A stretch of 56,838 nucleotides of DNA from Streptomyces sp. sk2.1 (GTDB lineage Bacteria; Actinomycetota; Actinomycetes; Streptomycetales; Streptomycetaceae). Both the position numbers and the translations under genes were made by a program. Of this stretch, positions 48,219 to 56,598 are shown piece by piece (position 1 is the stretch's first letter; every line of letters starts with the position of its first letter). The notes beneath the pieces are model-generated. The model searched no databases. It was not told where the DNA came from and was given only the letters and a program-made list of their open reading frames with translations. The stretch lies in assembly GCF_008120935.1 (NCBI RefSeq), contig NZ_RDBO01000059.1, positions 18,849 to 75,686 on the forward strand, in the 5' to 3' direction.

Positions 48219-49536
48219 ACGAATGACCGACGACCGTCCGTCCGGTGCCTCCCGCGGCCGTGCGGCCGGGCTGCTCGCCACGCTGCTGCTGGCCTGCGCG
48301 GTGCTGCTCGGCACCGGCGCCCCCGCCCGTGCCGAGAGTGCCGGGCCCGGGCCGACCGCCTCGACGATCGCCGGGGCGCTGGCCACCGACCCCGTCTACG
48401 TCGACCCGTTCTACTCGGCCGCGGTCACCCCCACCCAGCAGCGGGCCCTGGCCGATCAGATCGCCGCGACCGGCCTGCCGATCAAGGTGGTGCTGGTGCC
48501 GCTGAAGAAGGGCGACGCCTTCGACGGCAGCGCCCGCGCCCTCGCCTCGGTGGTCAAGGAACGGCTCGGCCTGCGGAAGCTGATCCTGATCACCACCGAC
48601 GACTACGGAAAGTGGCTCAGCGGCACCGAGTGGCCCACCGACGCCCATCAGACCCGCGACGCCGCCGCCGCGGTCGGCTTCCTGGACGAACTCGACGACG
48701 CCGGGCTGGCCGCCCGGGTCGGCAGGGCCGTGGAACTGATCGAGGACGGCAACGGCACCGAGGTCTACGAGGCCGAGACCGCCGAGCTCGACAAGAAGTA
48801 CTCGGCCCGGCCCGAGAACGACGGGAGTGCTTCCGGCTCCTTCGGCGTCCCGGGGACCCTGCTCGTGGTCGCCTCGGTGCTGGTCCTCGCCGGCGGCGGG
48901 GTCTTCCTGGCGCGTCGCCGCCGCTCGCCCCGGCACACCGCCTTCGCCTTCCCCGACGCCGTCTTCGCCGCCGACGAGGCCGCCGACGAGGCGGGGCTGC
49001 GCCGCCGGGCCGCCGACGAACTGCTCGCCCTCGGCGAGGCGGTGGAGGACACCGACGGCGCCGCCACCCCGGGCCTGGGCCGGGCCCTGGACGCCTACGA
49101 CGCGGCCGGCCGGGTGCTGGACGCCGCACGGGGGCTGCCCGACCTGGCCGGAGTACTGGCCCTGGTGGCCGAGGGACGCTCCGCCCTGGCCCCGGCCCCC
49201 GGACTCCCGCTGTGCTTCTTCGACCCCCGGCACGGCACCGCGGTCCGCCGGACCACCTGGCGCCCGCTCGGCCGCCGGGAGCGGGTCGACGTCGCGGTCT
49301 GCGAGGACTGCGACCGGGCCCTGCGCGCCCGCCGGTCGCCGCAGGTGCTCGCGGTCCGGGACCGGGGCCGCACCGTGCCCTACTTCGAGGTGCCCGCCGC
49401 GCGCAGCCTGTGGGCGGCGACCGGTTACGGTTCCCTGCTGTCCGGCCCCGACGACACCCTCGCCGCCCGGGTCGGCTCCGGCGAGTTCAGCCGTGCCCGG
49501 CGGCGGGCCGAGGACCACGACGCGGCCGGGGGCTGA
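48208..49536 (+). CDS. Membrane protein with one extracytoplasmic repeat domain and a Cys/His cluster
   Basis: GTG 48208 (GGGAG ~7 nt upstream) overlaps the previous gene by 11 nt and gives 442 aa; ATG 48223 is an alternative. It has a signal peptide (LLATLLLACAVLLGTGAPARA), then one copy of the repeat domain (DPVYVDPFYSAAVTP ... IKVVLVPLKKGD) and a membrane helix (LLVVASVLVLAGGGVFL). A cytosolic helical part follows, then a C-terminal segment with LCFFDPRHG and CEDC, the same C...HG...CxxC spacing style as its partner. The pair probably forms one membrane complex. Function unknown. Confidence 0.75.
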   Translation: MSSERMTDDRPSGASRGRAAGLLATLLLACAVLLGTGAPARAESAGPGPTASTIAGALATDPVYVDPFYSAAVTPTQQRALADQIAATGLPIKVVLVPLKKGDAFDGSARALASVVKERLGLRKLILITTDDYGKWLSGTEWPTDAHQTRDAAAAVGFLDELDDAGLAARVGRAVELIEDGNGTEVYEAETAELDKKYSARPENDGSASGSFGVPGTLLVVASVLVLAGGGVFLARRRRSPRHTAFAFPDAVFAADEAADEAGLRRRAADELLALGEAVEDTDGAATPGLGRALDAYDAAGRVLDAARGLPDLAGVLALVAEGRSALAPAPGLPLCFFDPRHGTAVRRTTWRPLGRRERVDVAVCEDCDRALRARRSPQVLAVRDRGRTVPYFEVPAARSLWAATGYGSLLSGPDDTLAARVGSGEFSRARRRAEDHDAAGG

Positions 49537-49558
49537 GCACCGCGTGCCCCTCGGCCGG

Positions 49559-49585
49559 GCGCCGGTTCCCCGAGGGGACCGGCGC
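49559..49585 (+). terminator. Strong hairpin after the membrane-protein operon
   Basis: Arms gcgccggttccc and ggggaccggcgc pair over 12 positions (one G-T wobble) around a 3-nt loop, 22 nt after the stop at 49536. The next gene converges on it, so it may work for both directions. Confidence 0.6.
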
Positions 49586-49793
49586 TCCGCCGTTCCGCCG
49601 CCCGCCCGGACCGTACGGAGGGGGATGCGTCCCGCGGCGAGTGCTCTTCGCAGGGCCTCGTCGAGGATGTGGCGCGGTCGGCCGGCGGTGCCCGCCGGTG
49701 CCCGGTCAGGAACCGGCACACCGCGCGGCCCTCCGGCACCGACGGTGGCCGGTCGACGAGGGCCGTCCGCGGGAAGATCGCCCGTGGTGGCGG

Positions 49794-52700
49794 CTATCCG
49801 ACCGTCGGGGCGTGGAGGTCCAGCCGCTCCCGCACCTCGCGGTGGACGACGTCGGCGGCTTCCGGGGCGGCGTCCAGGAGCGTGGCGCACAGGGCGAGGG
49901 TCGCGTCGACGTCGCCCGCACAGTACGGGGCCAGGGTCGCGACGACCTTGCGCAGGTTGTCCGGCACCCGCCCGTACGGCGTCTCGGGCGCGCGCGAGGC
50001 GATGGCCCCCGCCACGGCCGGGCCGTCGGCGGGGAGTTCGTCCAGGCTGCCGGTCAGCAGGTCGAGGAAGCCGCATGCGGCCGCCGTCCGGGCCCTGGCC
50101 CGCAGGGCGAGCGGGCCGGAGCCCAGGAACAGGGAACCGAAACGCCCGTGTTCCGAGGTCCTGATGCCCTCGACGAGTTCACGGGCCCGGTCGACGTGCC
50201 CGCCCTCGAACACCGCCTCGGCGAATCTGCCCTCGAAGGTGAGAGCCGTCTCGCTCAGCCCGTCCCGTTGCCCGTCGTGGGCGGAATCGTCCCGCTCCCC
50301 CGGCGCGTAGGGGTCGCCGCCGACCGGAATGTTCATGGCCAGCCAGTCCTCGGCCTCGTCGGCGAAGAGGGCACCGGCGTGCCGGAAACCGGCGACGGCC
50401 TCGTCGTACATGCCGAGACGCGCGTGGAGTTCGGCGAAGAGGAACCCCCTGCGACACTGCTCGAAACCGATCGCGGGGCCGTGCTTCCGCAGGTCCGCCA
50501 GGCGCTCCAGCATCAGTTCGGCCAGCTTGTCCGCCCGTTCGGTGTCGCCGTGGTCCAGAAGCACTCTCCTCAGTCCCAGGTGCACCCCGATGGGTACGTC
50601 CGGGGACATCGCCTGCCGGAGCGCCTCCTCCGGCCGGCCCTGCTCGGCCAGGACGAGGATCCGGGCCCTGTCGTTCCTGAGGCCGAACGCATCGAGGAGG
50701 TTCAGGGCGCCCCGCCGGTCGCCGCGTCCGACCAGCCGATCGGCCGCGGCCGTCACGCGTTCGGCGCGCCGCCCGCCCATCCGTTCCGCGGCCGTCCTCG
50801 TGGCGGCTCCGTCCCGGACCCCCGAGAAGTGGACGGCCAGGGACTCGTACCCCGCGTCGGGTCCACCGGCGGACGGCCCGTCGAAGTCCGGGGGATCCGC
50901 CCAGAACAGGGCCCGCGCGACACAGTGCGCGACACGTCCGCCGTCCTCCCCGCGTCCGTCGTTCTCGCGTCGCTGATGGGCGGCCGCCAGCCGGGCGTAC
51001 AGGACCGCCATCCCGGAAGGGGCGAAGCGGAGGTCCGTGCGCCGGTCGCTCAGCAGCTCGCACACGAGTCGCCCGGCCTCCGCCTCCAGTTCCGAGGCCC
51101 GTCGCTCCGGCAGGACCTCCGACAGTTCGCGGGAGATCCGCAACAGGTACGTCGCCAGGTACCGGTGGGACGTCGTCCGCTCGCGGAGCAGGGCCACGCA
51201 GTCGTCCAGGAACGCGTCCGCGCGAAGACCCTCGCCGTGTTCGTGGAACCGGCGGATGAGGTCGACGGCGATGGTCACGCCGTCGTGGCCGTGGAAGGCG
51301 AGCATCTCGCGGGCCAGGTCCTCCGCGTCCGTGACGCGTCCGGCGCGCACGCACTCACGGGCGATCTCCAGGACGAGCCCCTGCTGGCACGGGCCGTGGA
51401 CGAAGTCGTCGTGCGGTGGGGTCACCGGCTGGAGGAGACCCTCCGTGTCGAACAGGTCGGGCCGGCCTCCCAGCAACCGGCGCATGGTGCCGTCGGCCAG
51501 GTCGTCGGCGCCGGAACGTCTCGCCAGCCGGGCCCCGTTCAGGTCCACCCACAGCCGCTCGTACGGCGTCATGTCGCGCGGGCGCAGCAGGTCCATCGCC
51601 TGCGACGCCCGTTCCGCCTCGTGCCGGGCGGCCGTGTCGACGGGCGGGCGCACCGACGCCAGTGCCGAGGAGTACTCGATCGGGAAACGCGACAGCCGGA
51701 CGAGCATGCCCGGCCGTTCCCCGGACCGCTCCCGCGGTACCCAGGACAGGGCCATCGCGTGCACCGCCTCGACCGTGGCGTTCCTGCCGTACGGCTGCCG
51801 CGCCAGTTCGGCGGCGATCCGCTCGGCGACGCGGTGGGGCGGAACCGGCCCCGTCCGTTCGGCCGCCGACCACAGCGCGTGGCCGTGGAGCTTGGCGCGT
51901 GCCTCGACGGACTCGATCCGCCACGCCGCGTCCATCCCCCGCTCGACGGCCCCCCGGTCGAGCAGATGCCGTGCCAGCATCCCCGTGTGGAACTCGTCGA
52001 GCAGCCCGGCCCCATGGACCGTCGCCGGATCGTCGCCCTCCTCGGGCTGCAGGCCCGCGAGGAGAACGGCCGCCAACCCCTGTGACCGCTCCGGCAGTTC
52101 GTCGCGGTGGGTGGCGTCGAACCACCGGAGGTGCTCGGCGCACTCACCGAACCGGCCGTCCTTCCGGAGCCGATGAGCGATCATCAGCTGCCACAGGGCA
52201 CCGTGTTCGTACGGGTAGGCGCCCGCCAGCTCGCGGGCCGCCTCCGGGCCCGTGTCGGCGAGCACCGCCAACGGGTCCTCGGCCAGGAGGCGGGTGGCCC
52301 CGGCCCGGCGCAGCAGCACCGGGGCCACGGCGGTGAGGTCGTCGGTCCGGACGGCGGACGCGAGTGCGTGTCCGAGGTGCTCCAGGTCCGCGCCGGAGAA
52401 GGCGGCGGCCCTCGTCCCCGGGCTCCCGACGGTGGCCAGCACATGGGCGCAGAGCTCCTCGTGCATGCCCGCCCGGTGGAGGTGGTGGCTGTAGTGCCTG
52501 GACAGGTAGGGGTCGTCGGCCTTCCCGGCGAGGAACGCCGTGCCCACGGCCCGGTGCGCCTCGACCGGGTGGACGCGGTGCCGGGTGCCGGACAGGAGGT
52601 GGGTGCGGAAGGACTCGTGGTAGATCCGCACCGCGTCGCCCTCGCGTCGGGTGAACTCGCCGATGTCGGCGAGGGCGTCCTCGACGTCCGAGAGGTTCCT

Positions 52701-53759
52701 CGTGGTCACGGCCGCGAGGAGTTCGGCGGTCATGCCGGGGGCGCGGGCGACTGCCAGCAGGGTCAGGACCGGCCTGACGGTGCGCCATGCGAGGGACGCG
52801 AAAGCCCGGTCGAGGAAGTCGTCGTACACCTCGCCGAGGTCGCCGGGCAGTTCGACGGCGTCGATGTCCGCGTCCTGCCGGTCGGTGTCCAGGGACGAGA
52901 TGACGTGACGGGCGTAGAGGTAGTTGCCCGCCGCCCCGGCCGCGATCCTCGACGCGAGGGTCCGTCGGGACCGTGCCCGGGCCCCGGGGCGGTGTTCCCC
53001 GTCGCGGTCGGCCGCGCGGAGGTGTGATCCGTCGCGGGTCAGGCGGGCCAGGCAGTAGTCGTGGACGTCGTCGGTCCCGGCGGGCGCGTCGTGCGCGAGG
53101 TGCACGCGTCGGCCCCCGATGCGCCGGAGCGCCGGTTCCTCGACCTCGCGGCTGGTCAGCAGGATGCGGAAGTCCAGTCCGGTACGGCGCAGGCCCGAGG
53201 TCATGTGGGCGAGCAGCGTGATGACGTTCTCGTGGGAGTCGATCGACCGTGCCTCGTCGAGCGCGTCGACGACGAGGACGACGGCCGGTGGATCCGGCAT
53301 GTCCTCCAGTGGCTTGCGCACCAGGCGGTTGAAGGCCGAGCGCGCTGACTCCGCCCCCAGCCGCAGGGACTCGACGTTGATCCCGCGGATGTGCGCGCCG
53401 GGCTCGGCGGAACCGACCGTCACGGTGGCGTTGAGGGTCGGGCCGGGCTCCGCGCGCGTCAGCCCGGCGAAGTGCCCGTCCCGGCGGATCAGGGCGTCGA
53501 CCAGAGCCGTGACGAGGCCGTGCCCCAGGAGCGTGTCGTCGTCGTCCGCGCGGCACAGGTGCCCGACCACGACCGTGGAGGCGTCGCCCGGTCCGATCCT
53601 GTTCAGCAGTTCGAGCGCCAGGGCCGTCTTGCCGGAACCCGGCTGACCGACGATCAGGAGCGGTTCGTCCCCGCGCCGGGCCAGATGGTCGAGTGCGCGC
53701 TCCACGATCCAGGAGCGTCCGACGAACTCACCGTCCCCGCGCTCCCGTTCCGGTGCCAT
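49794..53759 (-). CDS. STAND-type NTPase with long helical-repeat C terminus
   Basis: This 1321-aa protein begins directly with the NTPase: FVGRSWIVERALDHL, Walker A VGQPGSGKTAL (~37-47), Walker B VVLVVDALDEA (~160) and ILLTSRE. Residues ~110-135 hold a Gly/Val-rich insert (TVTVGSAEPGAHIRGINV). The remaining ~900 residues are helical repeats, suited to ligand sensing. STAND NTPases oligomerise on ligand binding and act in signalling or defence. No enzymatic effector domain is fused. The ATG overlaps the stop of the small upstream gene by one base (TGATG), so the two products probably act together. Confidence 0.88.
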   Translation of the reverse strand: MAPERERGDGEFVGRSWIVERALDHLARRGDEPLLIVGQPGSGKTALALELLNRIGPGDASTVVVGHLCRADDDDTLLGHGLVTALVDALIRRDGHFAGLTRAEPGPTLNATVTVGSAEPGAHIRGINVESLRLGAESARSAFNRLVRKPLEDMPDPPAVVLVVDALDEARSIDSHENVITLLAHMTSGLRRTGLDFRILLTSREVEEPALRRIGGRRVHLAHDAPAGTDDVHDYCLARLTRDGSHLRAADRDGEHRPGARARSRRTLASRIAAGAAGNYLYARHVISSLDTDRQDADIDAVELPGDLGEVYDDFLDRAFASLAWRTVRPVLTLLAVARAPGMTAELLAAVTTRNLSDVEDALADIGEFTRREGDAVRIYHESFRTHLLSGTRHRVHPVEAHRAVGTAFLAGKADDPYLSRHYSHHLHRAGMHEELCAHVLATVGSPGTRAAAFSGADLEHLGHALASAVRTDDLTAVAPVLLRRAGATRLLAEDPLAVLADTGPEAARELAGAYPYEHGALWQLMIAHRLRKDGRFGECAEHLRWFDATHRDELPERSQGLAAVLLAGLQPEEGDDPATVHGAGLLDEFHTGMLARHLLDRGAVERGMDAAWRIESVEARAKLHGHALWSAAERTGPVPPHRVAERIAAELARQPYGRNATVEAVHAMALSWVPRERSGERPGMLVRLSRFPIEYSSALASVRPPVDTAARHEAERASQAMDLLRPRDMTPYERLWVDLNGARLARRSGADDLADGTMRRLLGGRPDLFDTEGLLQPVTPPHDDFVHGPCQQGLVLEIARECVRAGRVTDAEDLAREMLAFHGHDGVTIAVDLIRRFHEHGEGLRADAFLDDCVALLRERTTSHRYLATYLLRISRELSEVLPERRASELEAEAGRLVCELLSDRRTDLRFAPSGMAVLYARLAAAHQRRENDGRGEDGGRVAHCVARALFWADPPDFDGPSAGGPDAGYESLAVHFSGVRDGAATRTAAERMGGRRAERVTAAADRLVGRGDRRGALNLLDAFGLRNDRARILVLAEQGRPEEALRQAMSPDVPIGVHLGLRRVLLDHGDTERADKLAELMLERLADLRKHGPAIGFEQCRRGFLFAELHARLGMYDEAVAGFRHAGALFADEAEDWLAMNIPVGGDPYAPGERDDSAHDGQRDGLSETALTFEGRFAEAVFEGGHVDRARELVEGIRTSEHGRFGSLFLGSGPLALRARARTAAACGFLDLLTGSLDELPADGPAVAGAIASRAPETPYGRVPDNLRKVVATLAPYCAGDVDATLALCATLLDAAPEAADVVHREVRERLDLHAPTVG

Positions 53760-54328
53760 CAGCCGATGTCGCCCTGGATCTCGACCCCGGACACGGTGCC
53801 GCCGCGCGCCACCGTCCCGGCCACGACGCTGCCCTCCACCCGGCCGGAGTTGACGCCGCGGGCGCGCACGCCGGCCACGTCACCGGCGATCTCCTCGGCC
53901 CGCACCCGGCCCGACACCGCGAGCTCCCGCTCCGTGCGGGTCTCGCCCGCGAAGGTGAGGCGCCTGCCGTAGACCGCCTCGAGGATGTTCCGTACCGCGT
54001 CGGCCGTCTCCAGCAGGGTCCGGTCCTCGGGGTCGATGTCGGTGATGCCGTTCGCGTACGGTGCCAGTACCTGCCAGAACGCGGTCAGGTCCGCCCGGAA
54101 CCGCTGGACGACCTCGGTGTCCGCACGGGCCGGCTCCACGGTCGCGGGGAAGAGCCCGGGGTGGGTCACGTCCAGCGTCACGGGGTCGCTCGCGCCCGCG
54201 CCCTCGGCGTCGTCCGCCCCGTCGCGGCCCCTGCGGCGCTGGAGCAGTTCCCCGGCCTGTTCGTAGAGGAACCTGACGCCTTCCGTGAGGACGACGGAAC
54301 TGAGGACAGCGAGCGTGATCGGTTCCAT
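53759..54328 (-). CDS. STAND partner protein with Gly/Val repeat tail
   Basis: From ATG 54328 (GGAGG 6 nt upstream) the product is 189 aa. Its N-terminal segment is hydrophobic/helical (MEPITLAVLSSVVLTEGVRFL), possibly a membrane anchor. A helical middle part (~60-125) follows, then a C-terminal tail (~140-189) of short Gly/Val repeats (VSGRV, AGDVAGV, EGSVVAGTV, SGVEIQGDIG). The tail resembles beta-helical or amyloid-signalling-type motifs that accompany actinobacterial STAND proteins (inference). It is coupled to the NTPase gene; a membrane effector or adaptor role is plausible. Confidence 0.7.
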   Translation of the reverse strand: MEPITLAVLSSVVLTEGVRFLYEQAGELLQRRRGRDGADDAEGAGASDPVTLDVTHPGLFPATVEPARADTEVVQRFRADLTAFWQVLAPYANGITDIDPEDRTLLETADAVRNILEAVYGRRLTFAGETRTERELAVSGRVRAEEIAGDVAGVRARGVNSGRVEGSVVAGTVARGGTVSGVEIQGDIG

Positions 54329-54449
54329 GAATGCCTCCTCGGGCCACCTGCGCCAGATCGTATTACCGCCCGTGCGCGGATGTGGCGGAACCCCGGGCAT
54401 TCCGCGGCTTCCCCGGTGGCACGCCGTGTTCACCGGTCGCCACCGGTCC

Positions 54450-54764
54450 TCACCTCCGCCAGGGAAGAGCCTCGATCGATGCGATGTCGCCCGCCGCCAG
54501 AAGACGGAAGAGCCGAAGGGTCTCCTCGCGGCCGGCCACCCGCATCTCCCCCGGAGCCGTCGCGGCCGCCGGGTCGTCCTCCACGTTCTCCCAGATCAGC
54601 AGGCCGTCACGGAACGCGCTGAGGGACCAGCCGCTCTCGTGGGACAGCGACACGTCGGGGTGTTCGTCGTCGGCGTCCGCCAGGCCGTCCAGCACCCGCC
54701 CCATCGCCTCCGGACCGGGTTCGTCAACCGTCCCGCCCATGACGTCGTACATGAAGTGACTCAT
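54450..54764 (-). CDS. Small hypothetical protein (104 aa)
   Basis: This is a 104-aa acidic soluble protein (MSHFMYDVMGGTVDEP ... WSLSAFRDGLLIWENVE). The strand pattern in the centre and a helical C terminus (ETLRLFRLLAAGDIAS) suggest a small alpha/beta domain, of the kind seen in immunity-like or adaptor proteins, but I recognise no family. The ATG lies at 54764. It is oriented with the STAND locus but separated from it by 121 bp. Confidence 0.6.
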   Translation of the reverse strand: MSHFMYDVMGGTVDEPGPEAMGRVLDGLADADDEHPDVSLSHESGWSLSAFRDGLLIWENVEDDPAAATAPGEMRVAGREETLRLFRLLAAGDIASIEALPWRR

Positions 54765-54834
54765 GGATCCATTGCCTCACACCGCGCCCCGCGGTCGCCG
54801 CCCGGCCGGGGCCATGCGGTCGTTTTCCCCCGCC

Positions 54835-55470
54835 TCAGGGCCGGTAGACGCACTCCGCCAGCGTCGCGTGCTTCTTCCAGCCCAGCGTCTCGTACAGCGC
54901 GCGTCCGGCGTCGGTCGCGCCGAGAATGCCGAGGACCGCGCCCGCCTCCAGGGCACGGTCGGCGAGCGTGCGCATCACGAAGCCGCCCAGCCCGCGCCGC
55001 CGATGGGCCCCGTCGGTCACCACCCGGTCCACGACCACCTCCTCGCCGAGGAACGCCATCTGCCCCTGGGCCGCCGTCGCCCCCGCCCCGTCCAGCACCC
55101 GGACACGGGTCACGGCCCCGGCGGTCTCCAGGGTCGCGGTGTACCCCTCCGGCGCGACCGGGTTCGTGGCCATCAGGTCCATCACCATCAGATGCCCGGT
55201 GTCCTCCCAGGCCATCACCCAGTCCCGGGGCAGCCAGGGTTCGATCCGCTCCGGTTCCGCGGGCGTCTTCATCCACGTCCGCGGCGCGGTCACCGAGGCG
55301 GCGGCACTGCGGACCAGCGACTCCTCGGCCTCGGGCAGGACATGACGCCCCACCTCGACGGGGCTGTCGGCCACTTCGATGTGGACCCCCCAGGGCTTCT
55401 CGACCGGCGGAGGCGTCCGCCGGGAGACGGCCCAGCCCGCCGCCCAGGTCCTGACCGTGTTCGCAACCAT
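54835..55470 (-). CDS. GNAT-family N-acetyltransferase
   Basis: This 211-aa protein has a C-terminal GNAT domain: strand VVDRVVTDGAHRRRGLGG with the acetyl-CoA loop (R-R-x-x-G-x-G/A type), then LGILGATDAGRALYETLGWKK, typical of motif B. The first ~100 residues are less conserved and may bind substrate. ATG 55470 is supported by GGGAGGG 5 nt upstream; the frame extends to 55500. It is divergent from the sigma factor gene, with an inverted repeat in between. Confidence 0.87.
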   Translation of the reverse strand: MVANTVRTWAAGWAVSRRTPPPVEKPWGVHIEVADSPVEVGRHVLPEAEESLVRSAAASVTAPRTWMKTPAEPERIEPWLPRDWVMAWEDTGHLMVMDLMATNPVAPEGYTATLETAGAVTRVRVLDGAGATAAQGQMAFLGEEVVVDRVVTDGAHRRRGLGGFVMRTLADRALEAGAVLGILGATDAGRALYETLGWKKHATLAECVYRP

Positions 55471-55505
55471 CGAGCCCTCCCGGACCGGCGGCCGAACCAC
55501 CGATC

Positions 55506-55540
55506 AAGTAATGGTCATTTCATCGAAGCAAACATTACTT
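55506..55540. promoter_or_regulatory. Inverted repeat AAGTAATG-N19-CATTACTT in an AT-rich patch
   Basis: Perfect 8-bp arms at 55506-55513 and 55533-55540 flank 19 bp in the most AT-rich stretch of this region, 36 bp upstream of the GNAT start and ~160 bp upstream of the sigma factor. The position fits an operator, or paired promoter elements, for the divergent genes. Confidence 0.5.
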
Positions 55541-55701
55541 CGCCGGATGGTTCGCGGCAGTCGTTTTCCTCGCCGGGTTGGACGGGCCGCGACGAACTCC
55601 CCGGCACGAAACGCCGGTTCGGTACTCGCGGCCAGCCTCGGACACGGTCGCTCCGGCCGCTTGTAACATGGCGGGCGACGAGGCCGGAAGGGAACCAAAC
55701 C

Positions 55702-56598
55702 ATGCACGCTGGTGTCGACGCCGACTCCCTCGACCGGGCCACGGAGGACTTCCTCGCGGCACGCCCCCGGCTCTTCGGCATCGCGTACCGCATGCTCGGC
55801 AGCGCCGCCGAGGCCGAGGACATCGTGCAGGAGGCGTGGCTGCGGTGGCAGCAGGCGGACCGTACGAACCTCCTCGAACCCACGGCCTACCTGACCACGA
55901 TCACCACGCGCCTGGCGATCAACCTGGCCCGGTCCGCGCGGGTGCGGCGGGAGTCGTACGTCGGCCCGTGGCTTCCCGAACCGGTCGACACCGCCCCGGA
56001 CCCGCAGCTGGGGGCGGAGCGGGCCGAGGCGCTGGAACTGGCGGTCCTCCTCGTCCTGGAGAAGCTCAACCCGGTGGAACGCGCCGCCTACGTCCTGCGG
56101 GAGGCCTTCGACTACCCGTACGGGCGGGTCGCCGAGATCCTGGAGACGAGTGAGGTCAACGCCCGTCAGCTGGTGAGCCGCGCGCGCAAGCACCTGACCG
56201 CCGAGCGCAGGCGACGTGTCAGCCCGACCGCCCACCGGCGCCTGCTGGAGGTGTTCCTCTCCGCGGCGCGGACGGGTGATCTGGCGGTGCTGGAGGACGT
56301 ACTCGCCTCGGACGTCGTCAGCTACTCCGACGGCGGCGGGATACGCGGGGCCTCGAAGATCCCGGTCGTCGGGCGGCTGCACGTCTCCAAGTACCTCGCG
56401 GCCTTCGCACCGCGCTTCTGGCCGCAGGCGGACGTCCGGTGGGTGGAGGCCAACGGGCGGGCGGCCGTGCTCGTCTCGTCCGGCGGGAACGCCATGGCCC
56501 TGCTGTGCGTCGACGTGTCCGCGGAGGGCATCGACCGGATCATGTGGGTGATGAACCCGGCCAAGCTGTCGCCCTACGTGGAGTCCCTGGACGGCTGA
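55702..56598 (+). CDS. ECF41-type sigma factor (SigJ-like) with SnoaL-like C domain
   Basis: This 298-aa protein has sigma region 2 (~10-80: FGIAYRMLGSAAEAEDIVQEAWLR broken by turns), the WLPEP linker motif typical of ECF41, and region 4 (~110-165: LNPVERAAYVLREAF, SEVNARQLVSRARKHL). It ends in a SnoaL-like domain (~175-298) with DGGG and a NPAKL version of the usual NPDKL. In ECF41 the C domain regulates activity in place of an anti-sigma factor. ATG 55702 follows GGAAGGGAACC. The usual oxidoreductase partner gene is not seen in the window. Confidence 0.92.
   Translation: MHAGVDADSLDRATEDFLAARPRLFGIAYRMLGSAAEAEDIVQEAWLRWQQADRTNLLEPTAYLTTITTRLAINLARSARVRRESYVGPWLPEPVDTAPDPQLGAERAEALELAVLLVLEKLNPVERAAYVLREAFDYPYGRVAEILETSEVNARQLVSRARKHLTAERRRRVSPTAHRRLLEVFLSAARTGDLAVLEDVLASDVVSYSDGGGIRGASKIPVVGRLHVSKYLAAFAPRFWPQADVRWVEANGRAAVLVSSGGNAMALLCVDVSAEGIDRIMWVMNPAKLSPYVESLDG

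Noticed and set aside
44439..48386. 1315-codon minus-strand open frame
   Set aside because: Runs through the PfkB gene in another frame and antisense to the membrane protein; composition is shadow-like.
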